Source: an uncultured Eubacterium sp.
GTDB lineage: Bacteria > Bacillota > Clostridia > Lachnospirales > Lachnospiraceae
Assembly (NCBI GenBank): GCA_910584795.1
Contig: CAJUBZ010000018.1
Location: 1 to 22,457 of the forward strand
DNA length: 22,457 nt
Reading direction: 5' to 3'
Shown here: in pieces, positions 14,722 to 19,635 of the stretch
How the letters are laid out: every line of letters begins with the position of its first letter
How positions within the stretch are numbered: position 1 is the stretch's first letter
The notes under the pieces: generated by a model
Databases searched by the model: none
The model's input: the letters and a program-made list of their open reading frames with translations, nothing else
What the model was told of the DNA's origin: nothing
Translations under genes and position numbers: made by a program

Positions 14722-16713
14722 TTACAAATTCTTGCTATTTCTAAACTGTACCGGTGTCATCCCATACTTTTTCTTAAAAAGTCTGTTAAAATGTTCGACA
14801 TTCTGATATCCGACTTTCTCTGCAATCGTCTCCACAGTCATGTTTCCACCTTTTAGTAATGTTCTTGCTTTTTTCATACGGACATTTTTCACCAGCTCTC
14901 CAAAAGTCTTTCCTGACTTATCTTTTATATATTTTGACAAATATGGTTTTGACAGATGGAAATGTTCTTCTAACTCATCTAATGTTACAGTCAGATAATT
15001 TGTATTAATATAATTAATAATCTCTGTTAATCTTTCATCCTGACAACCTTGATCCCCTGTTGACTTTACCAAATGATTTACAGCTACTACAAGAGCATGT
15101 ATGGAAGATTTTATAATATCTTCATCAATTCCTACTCCCCAATACATCTTGCCCTGACAACAGATTCCTACATATGAAACGGCTTTTGACGAAGAACCTC
15201 TGGATAATGAATGTTCTTCATATATCGAAAGCTCATAACTAATATTAAAATACTGTTTAAATGCATTACTTACTGCATCCAGACGTCCGTTTCCTGTATG
15301 TTTAATGATACGGACTTTGTCCTCCTGTGCAATCGTCACTTCTGCCATAATTCCATTCTTCTGCTGGAAATGTGCCTCAGGCACAGTAAACACGCTGTTT
15401 TCGTTAATATATTTATCCTCAAATATCTGGTAAACCCATTCCGGTGATAATTCTTTATGTTCTTTATCTGAAACATGTTTCACACTATATCCGATTTCTT
15501 CACGCATCTTCTCCGGTATAGATAATCCAAAGCTCTGTTTTAAGATATAGCTTACACCGCCTTTACCGGACTGGCTGTTAATACGAATCACATCCGAGTC
15601 ATAGGTTCTTCCTACATCAACCGGATCAATTGGAAGATATGGTACATTCCACATTCCCTTTGGATCTTTTGCTTTACAAGCCATTCCTTTTGAAATGGCA
15701 TCCTGATGAGAGCCTGAAAATGCTGTAAACACTAAATCACCTGCATATGGCTGACGCTTTCCTACTTCCATTCTGGTAACTCTTTCATATAACTTCACAA
15801 TCTCCGGCATATTACTAAACTCCAGATTTGGATTCACACCATGGGAAACCATGTTCATAGCTAATGTCACGATATCTACATTACCGGTTCTCTCTCCATT
15901 GCCAAATAATGTTCCCTCAATACGGTCTGCACCTGCTAAAACAGAAAGTTCTGCTGTTGCCACACCACAGCCTCTGTCGTTATGAGGATGCACAGAAATT
16001 GTCACTGCTTCTCTATATTTCAAATTCTTGTGCATATATTCAATCTGCGTAGCAAAAACATGTGGCATTGCATTTTCCACTGTAGCCGGCAGATTAATAA
16101 TTACTTTATTATCTTTCTTTGGCTGCCATACATCTAATACTGCATTGCACACATCTAATGCATAATCCATCTCTGTTCCTGAAAAGCTCTCCGGGCTGTA
16201 TTCAAATGAGAAGTTACCATCAACTTCTGCTGCCAATTCATTCAACAGTTTTGCCCCATCTATAGCTATCTGTTTAATTTCTTCTTTGCTCTTCTTAAAT
16301 ACCTGTTCGCGCTGTGCTAAAGATGTAGAATTGTAAAGGTGAATTACTGCATGTTTCGCACCTTTCACAGCCTCAAATGTTTTCTTGATAATATGTTCTC
16401 TTGCCTGAGTTAATACCTGAACAGTCACATCATCAGGAATCATGTCTCTCTCAATCAAAGCACGCATAAAATTATACTCCGTCTCTGACGCTGCCGGAAA
16501 ACCTACTTCTATCTCTTTGAATCCAATATCTACAAGCATCTGGAAAAACTCTAACTTTTCGTCCAGACTCATTGGCTCAATCAGTGCCTGGTTTCCATCT
16601 CGAAGGTCTACACTGCACCATATCGGAGCCTTTTCAATATACTCTTTTTTCACCCAGTCATATGTAGGGTTCTCTGGCATAAAGTATTGTCTTGTATACT
16701 TGTTGTAATTCAT
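14722..16713 (-). CDS. leuA: 2-isopropylmalate synthase fused to an AraC-type DNA-binding domain
   Basis: A 663-residue protein. Residues 1 to about 425 are the TIM-barrel and linker of 2-isopropylmalate synthase, which condenses acetyl-CoA with 2-oxoisovalerate in the first committed step of leucine synthesis. VDLRDGNQAL carries the first metal ligand, SVHPHNDRGCG the metal-binding histidines, and LFGNGERTGN follows. Residues about 430-555 are the LeuA regulatory domain (GRLDAVSNAFKQYF, SYVGICC), the expected leucine-feedback site. Residues 559-663 form a complete AraC-type double helix-turn-helix: TLDELEEHFHLSKPYLSKYI, then the family signature VETIAEKVGYQNVEHFNRLF and KKYGMTPVQFR. The enzyme part alone is about the usual 560 residues, so the AraC part is an addition. 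There is no stop or frameshift at the junction. AGAGG lies 7 bases before the ATG. A T-box leader precedes the gene. Confidence 0.93.
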   Translation of the reverse strand: MNYNKYTRQYFMPENPTYDWVKKEYIEKAPIWCSVDLRDGNQALIEPMSLDEKLEFFQMLVDIGFKEIEVGFPAASETEYNFMRALIERDMIPDDVTVQVLTQAREHIIKKTFEAVKGAKHAVIHLYNSTSLAQREQVFKKSKEEIKQIAIDGAKLLNELAAEVDGNFSFEYSPESFSGTEMDYALDVCNAVLDVWQPKKDNKVIINLPATVENAMPHVFATQIEYMHKNLKYREAVTISVHPHNDRGCGVATAELSVLAGADRIEGTLFGNGERTGNVDIVTLAMNMVSHGVNPNLEFSNMPEIVKLYERVTRMEVGKRQPYAGDLVFTAFSGSHQDAISKGMACKAKDPKGMWNVPYLPIDPVDVGRTYDSDVIRINSQSGKGGVSYILKQSFGLSIPEKMREEIGYSVKHVSDKEHKELSPEWVYQIFEDKYINENSVFTVPEAHFQQKNGIMAEVTIAQEDKVRIIKHTGNGRLDAVSNAFKQYFNISYELSIYEEHSLSRGSSSKAVSYVGICCQGKMYWGVGIDEDIIKSSIHALVVAVNHLVKSTGDQGCQDERLTEIINYINTNYLTVTLDELEEHFHLSKPYLSKYIKDKSGKTFGELVKNVRMKKARTLLKGGNMTVETIAEKVGYQNVEHFNRLFKKKYGMTPVQFRNSKNL

Positions 16714-16745
16714 AATACTACCTCTTTCTTTTAAATTATATTGTA

Positions 16746-16780
16746 AGCCATAACAACGAAAAACTTTCGAGCTAATGGCT
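16746..16780 (-). promoter_or_regulatory. Second leader hairpin between T-box terminator and leuA start
   Basis: AGCCAT (16746-16751) pairs with ATGGCT (16775-16780), and within it CGAAA-AAC-TTTCG (16757-16769) pairs perfectly. It lies downstream of the T-box terminator in the read-through transcript, 33 bases before the ATG. It could be an RNA hairpin affecting translation or a DNA inverted repeat for a protein. No role is established. Confidence 0.4.
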
Positions 16781-16841
16781 GAACTGTCATTATTATTTTA
16801 TATACATATTAATACAACTTGAATAAAATCTCAATATAATA

Positions 16842-17110
16842 GAACGTCTCTGTGCTTCTATTGAAGCACAGAGACGTAAGCTTTACATACGCGGTACCAC
16901 TCTGTTTCATGTAATACATGCTCTTATCAGATGCATAAGCATCTGTTCCTATAACGGGGAAATCCGTCCAAACCTACACACTATTCATAACAATGTTATT
17001 ATAAGCTTCAGCCGGAAACTCCGAGGCGAGTTCACCGGTTCACATCTAATGTCTCACACCTTCCGACATCTCTCTGTAATCTGCCTGCCAGTTACTATTC
17101 CTCTTCAATG
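16842..17110 (-). ncRNA. T-box riboswitch upstream of leuA, probably leucine-specific
   Basis: On the minus strand the T-box core reads AGAGTGGTACCGCG (complement of about 16890-16903), close to the consensus. Upstream, a stem I region contains AGAGAG, GGAAGGTGTGAGAC and GTGAACCGG blocks. CTC followed by GGAG (complement of 17023-17025) is the best specifier candidate and would pair with a leucine tRNA. CAGATGCATAAGCATCTG (16929-16946) is a stem III candidate. A 15-base perfect terminator stem (16844-16858 with 16863-16877) follows; its T-run is broken (TTCTATTATATT). Uncharged leucyl-tRNA would be expected to stabilise the antiterminator and allow leuA transcription. The element is firm; the exact specifier is inference. 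Confidence 0.9.
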
Positions 17111-17206
17111 TTTTTATTTTTTTAGGATAGAACATATACTATCATATGCAATTTTATTTGTATAGTGACAAATTTAATCAGTTTATTTGATATATTTTAA
17201 TTTGCT

Positions 17207-17866
17207 TTACTTATTATTCTTTACGATATCATAGTCCTTCTTTAATATTCTATTTAATAAATTGATTCCGTCTTCATATAATATATAATCCTTTACCTCC
17301 CAATTATCCTTTACTTTCTTATACTGAATCTCCAGCATGGTTCCATCACCAAACCGATGAACTGTTGTTGCTTGTTTATCCTTGACAAACTTTATTTTAG
17401 AATCAACTTTTTCCAGTCTTGTCCTTTTCATTCCTTTATGAATCTTGAGCAATGTTTCCATTTTAGATGGAATATTAAGCATATGATAACAATCTATCAA
17501 ACTTCCCTCTGAGTATGTACATATTATATATCCTTGTTCACTCGCAAGTTTATGAATTGAATAAATAAAACCATTATTATTCCTCAATACACCTTTTCCA
17601 ATATTTATTGGAGGCAAAAAACTTCCGCGAAAATAATCTACATAACTTTTCTCTTGAAAATTATCTAATGATTCCTCCTGTAGTTTTGCTGCTGAGATTT
17701 CATTATTTATATTAATTCCATGATATATTTTCAAATTTTCTTCTTCAAAACTATATTCGTAAGAGTTTTTTTCTGTCTTCAATGTAATGATCTGATATTT
17801 TGCAAAAATTAAAATCAGCACTGTTATCAAAATCAAACTTGAGACTAAAAAGATTTTCTTTTTCAT
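17207..17866 (-). CDS. Membrane-anchored protein of unknown function, possible orphan immunity protein
   Basis: A 219-residue protein whose N-terminus MKKKIFLVSSLILITVLILIFAKY is a signal anchor with no lipobox cysteine. The remainder is hydrophilic, without further membrane segments, and would face outside; no family was recognised. The start was set at MKKK because AAAGG is 9 bases upstream, while the longer frame (eight codons more) has none. It is the last gene of the decaying toxin-module region downstream of the RHS gene. Exported or membrane-tethered immunity proteins are typical of such loci, so an immunity role is possible but unproven. It ends about 100 bases before the leuA T-box. 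Confidence 0.6.
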   Translation of the reverse strand: MKKKIFLVSSLILITVLILIFAKYQIITLKTEKNSYEYSFEEENLKIYHGININNEISAAKLQEESLDNFQEKSYVDYFRGSFLPPINIGKGVLRNNNGFIYSIHKLASEQGYIICTYSEGSLIDCYHMLNIPSKMETLLKIHKGMKRTRLEKVDSKIKFVKDKQATTVHRFGDGTMLEIQYKKVKDNWEVKDYILYEDGINLLNRILKKDYDIVKNNK

Positions 17867-17919
17867 ATATGATAACCTTTCTGTGTTCACATCACATTAA
17901 TAATTTCATCGTGGTTCCT

Positions 17920-18027
17920 CTATCTATTATAATATATATAATACAGTACATGTTCATCCGAATCATACAAATACATACTATAATTAGTATCATTTGAGTC
18001 CTCTTTTAAGTGATAATAATCTATCAT
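17920..18027 (-). CDS. Possible 35-residue small protein
   Basis: An ATG that overlaps the TGA of the upstream broken frame (ATGA) opens a 35-codon frame beginning MIDYYHLKEDSNDTNYS and ending YYIYYNR. GGAG occurs 10 bases before it. The peptide is acidic and tyrosine-rich with no membrane segment. The overlap suggests translational coupling, but its neighbour is a pseudogene, so this may equally be a truncated remnant or chance frame. Confidence 0.3.
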   Translation of the reverse strand: MIDYYHLKEDSNDTNYSMYLYDSDEHVLYYIYYNR

Positions 18028-18430
18028 GGTTCATTAACTCCTTTAGCCATTTTTTCAAGAAATCTGTCATCAAACTCATCCTTGTTTACTGATATTAATT
18101 CAATATCTTTTTCATAATTTCCAGTTCCTATATATATAATATTGTTCTTTTTCTATTCCGTTTATTGTAATCGGTTTCTTACCATATGTTACACTCGTTG
18201 ATAAATTTCCATATACTTCTCCAAAATTCGAATTATCCCGATTTTCTAAATATACTTCATAGTTATTTATATTGAATTGAATATATTTCTCCGTATTAAA
18301 TGCCTGGGTGTTATATCCTATAAATTTAATACCACCACTTTCCTTGTCCTTGAATATATAATAATCTCCTTGAACCTCGAATCTCCATTCACTTGGAATT
18401 TTCAATGTACAATATACTTATTACTATCAT
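18024..18430 (-). pseudogene. Frameshifted gene remnant in the RHS downstream region
   Basis: Three consecutive frames appear to make one protein. A start ATG at 18430 with AAGGTGAG upstream reads MIVISILYIENSK and stops. A second frame (18112 to about 18405) reads KIPSEWRFEVQGDYYIFKDKE onward to YRNWKL. A third continues YIGTGNYEKDIELISVNKDEFDD and ends at 18024. The first shift is near an AAAA run. The second lies in an alternating TA run (about 18128-18138), where one reading gives IYRNWKL-stop and the other continues for about 30 codons. Function unknown; the position suggests a former immunity or toxin-tail gene. Sequencing error or repeat-length variation cannot be excluded. Confidence 0.55.
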
Positions 18431-18485
18431 TATGCTCTACTCACCTTATATGTAATTTTATAGAACCATTACTATAAAAATTGGC

Positions 18486-18534
18486 GCTACATTATTCAAC
18501 TTCATTATAATCAAATTTAATCGAATAATGTAGC
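18486..18534 (-). repeat. Perfect 12-base inverted repeat, possible terminator
   Basis: GCTACATTATTC (18486-18497) is the exact complement of GAATAATGTAGC (18523-18534). On the minus strand the stem is followed by GCCAATTTTTATAG, so it could work as a weak terminator. The surrounding stretch 18431-18597 holds no intact gene; the last codons of a lost frame (about 18440-18480, reading NGSIKLHIR-stop) may be a further remnant. Confidence 0.4.
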
Positions 18535-18597
18535 ATAACCTTCTTTTTCTATTACTATATTATATGTCTTACTAATTGTTGTCCATCGTAATTTTTG

Positions 18598-18830
18598 TCA
18601 GCTGCCTTCCTCTTATTTACTGAAACTTCATTCCAATTCAATATTTCACAGGATTTCCAAATCCGTCATAATTAATACTCTTTTCATCATAAGATGTAAA
18701 CTGGTCCGTCCACTGTCCATTCTCATATTCAGAATACTTTACACTTCCCTGTGATGATATCTTATTTCCATCCAGTGAATATTTCCAATCTGCATGAATA
18801 TTTCCTGTTTCATTACAAATATACACATTT
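18598..18830 (-). pseudogene. Decayed partial copy of an RHS repeat segment
   Basis: This stretch is a diverged duplicate of 20778-21006 in the RHS gene. The readable part shows CNETGNIHADWKYSLDG, KISSQGSVKYSEYENGQW and YDGFGNPVKY, against NTTGNIHADWKYPLDG, KISSQGSVKYSEYERGQW and YDDIGNPLEY in the RHS protein. DNA similarity is high, continuing past a stop created by a base loss (TATTGAATT against TATTGGAAC) and a second in-frame TAA, to CAGCTG near 18600. It has no start codon or ribosome binding site of its own. It is probably the junction end of a displaced RHS C-terminal module, left behind when the current toxin tip was acquired. Confidence 0.8.
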
Positions 18831-18895
18831 TCTAAAAACTACCATAAAGAAACCAATTCTAAAATTGGCTTTTTAACTGAATGTAATTATTAAAT

Positions 18896-18940
18896 AAAAA
18901 AGATTCTTAACCCGTATGTACCGGTATAAGAACCTTTTTT
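18896..18940 (-). terminator. Intrinsic terminator after the candidate immunity lipoprotein
   Basis: AAAAAAGATTCTTA (18896-18909) and TAAGAACCTTTTTT (18927-18940) pair over 14 bases with one mismatch. On the minus strand the stem ends in TTTTTTATTT. It lies 35 bases after the lipoprotein stop. A second small hairpin, CCAATT-CTAA-AATTGG (18852-18867), follows in the same direction. Confidence 0.8.
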
Positions 18941-18974
18941 ACATATAGCTATAAATAAATTTATATTAGTATTA

Positions 18975-19619
18975 TTAATCTTCAAGTATTATCTTTCTAC
19001 TAAATTCCTTTTCAGCTCCATCATAGTTAACATTCAAAGTACCATCTTTATAATTAACCTTCAATAAACTTGGAAGCAACCAATCATCACTCAACTTATA
19101 CATTTCTATCTTTTTACTATTAAACATATCTGAGACTACTAAGTATGTCTTATTTCCTTTATATTTATAAGATACAACGTTCCTTCCAAACTCTTCAAAA
19201 GGACAATCAAATTCCTCTGATTTTTTTTCTTTTTTTATATCATAATATATACCTCTCCAACTATCAGTTGCCCCCGTTCCATATTCCGCTTTAACAATGC
19301 CATCTGCAACTTGGGTAAATTGTGGATCATGATAATTTATAGTGCCTGTATCAATAATTTTAGTTTTTTTCTCATTAAATACAATATATTGATATTGCGG
19401 TACAAACATTTCAATTCCATCAACGTACCTTGTTATATCATATACTCTTGCAAAATCATAATCAAATAACACTCCATTTTCGCTTGTCTTCTCTTCTGTT
19501 TGAGTGACTATTTTACCCTGTGCATTTTTATCAATTTCTTTATTAGCCTTCTGTATACAACCAGCTAAAAAAACACATTCTATAACTACACATAATAATA
19601 CTATCTTTTTAAATTTCAT
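18975..19619 (-). CDS. Lipoprotein, candidate immunity protein for the RHS cell-wall hydrolase
   Basis: A 214-residue protein with a lipoprotein signal MKFKKIVLLCVVIECVFLAGC (lipobox cysteine 21), then a charged linker (KANKEIDKNAQG) and a beta-rich exported domain with no recognised family. MKFKK was taken as start since it gives a proper signal peptide and GAAAGAGAG lies upstream; the longer frame overlaps the RHS gene. It begins 16 bases after the RHS stop, so the two are very likely cotranscribed and coupled, the usual toxin-immunity arrangement. A toxin that attacks peptidoglycan needs an immunity protein outside the membrane, which a surface lipoprotein satisfies. Immunity function is inference from position and topology. 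Confidence 0.72.
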   Translation of the reverse strand: MKFKKIVLLCVVIECVFLAGCIQKANKEIDKNAQGKIVTQTEEKTSENGVLFDYDFARVYDITRYVDGIEMFVPQYQYIVFNEKKTKIIDTGTINYHDPQFTQVADGIVKAEYGTGATDSWRGIYYDIKKEKKSEEFDCPFEEFGRNVVSYKYKGNKTYLVVSDMFNSKKIEMYKLSDDWLLPSLLKVNYKDGTLNVNYDGAEKEFSRKIILED

Positions 19620-19635
19620 TCTTATCTCTCTTTCA

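Noticed and set aside
16776..16792. GGCTGAACTGTCATTAT resembling the end of the MITE-like element at 5181-5337
   Set aside because: Only about 11 of 14 end bases match, no partner end or target duplication was found nearby, and the start of the match belongs to a local hairpin. It may be chance.
18112..18405. A 97-codon intact gene starting at TTG 18405
   Set aside because: There is no ribosome binding site before the TTG, while protein-like sequence continues in neighbouring frames on both sides, which fits a frameshifted remnant better.
18638..18826. A separate 62-codon gene
   Set aside because: It has no ribosome binding site and is a truncated copy of an internal RHS segment with homology continuing past its stop codon.
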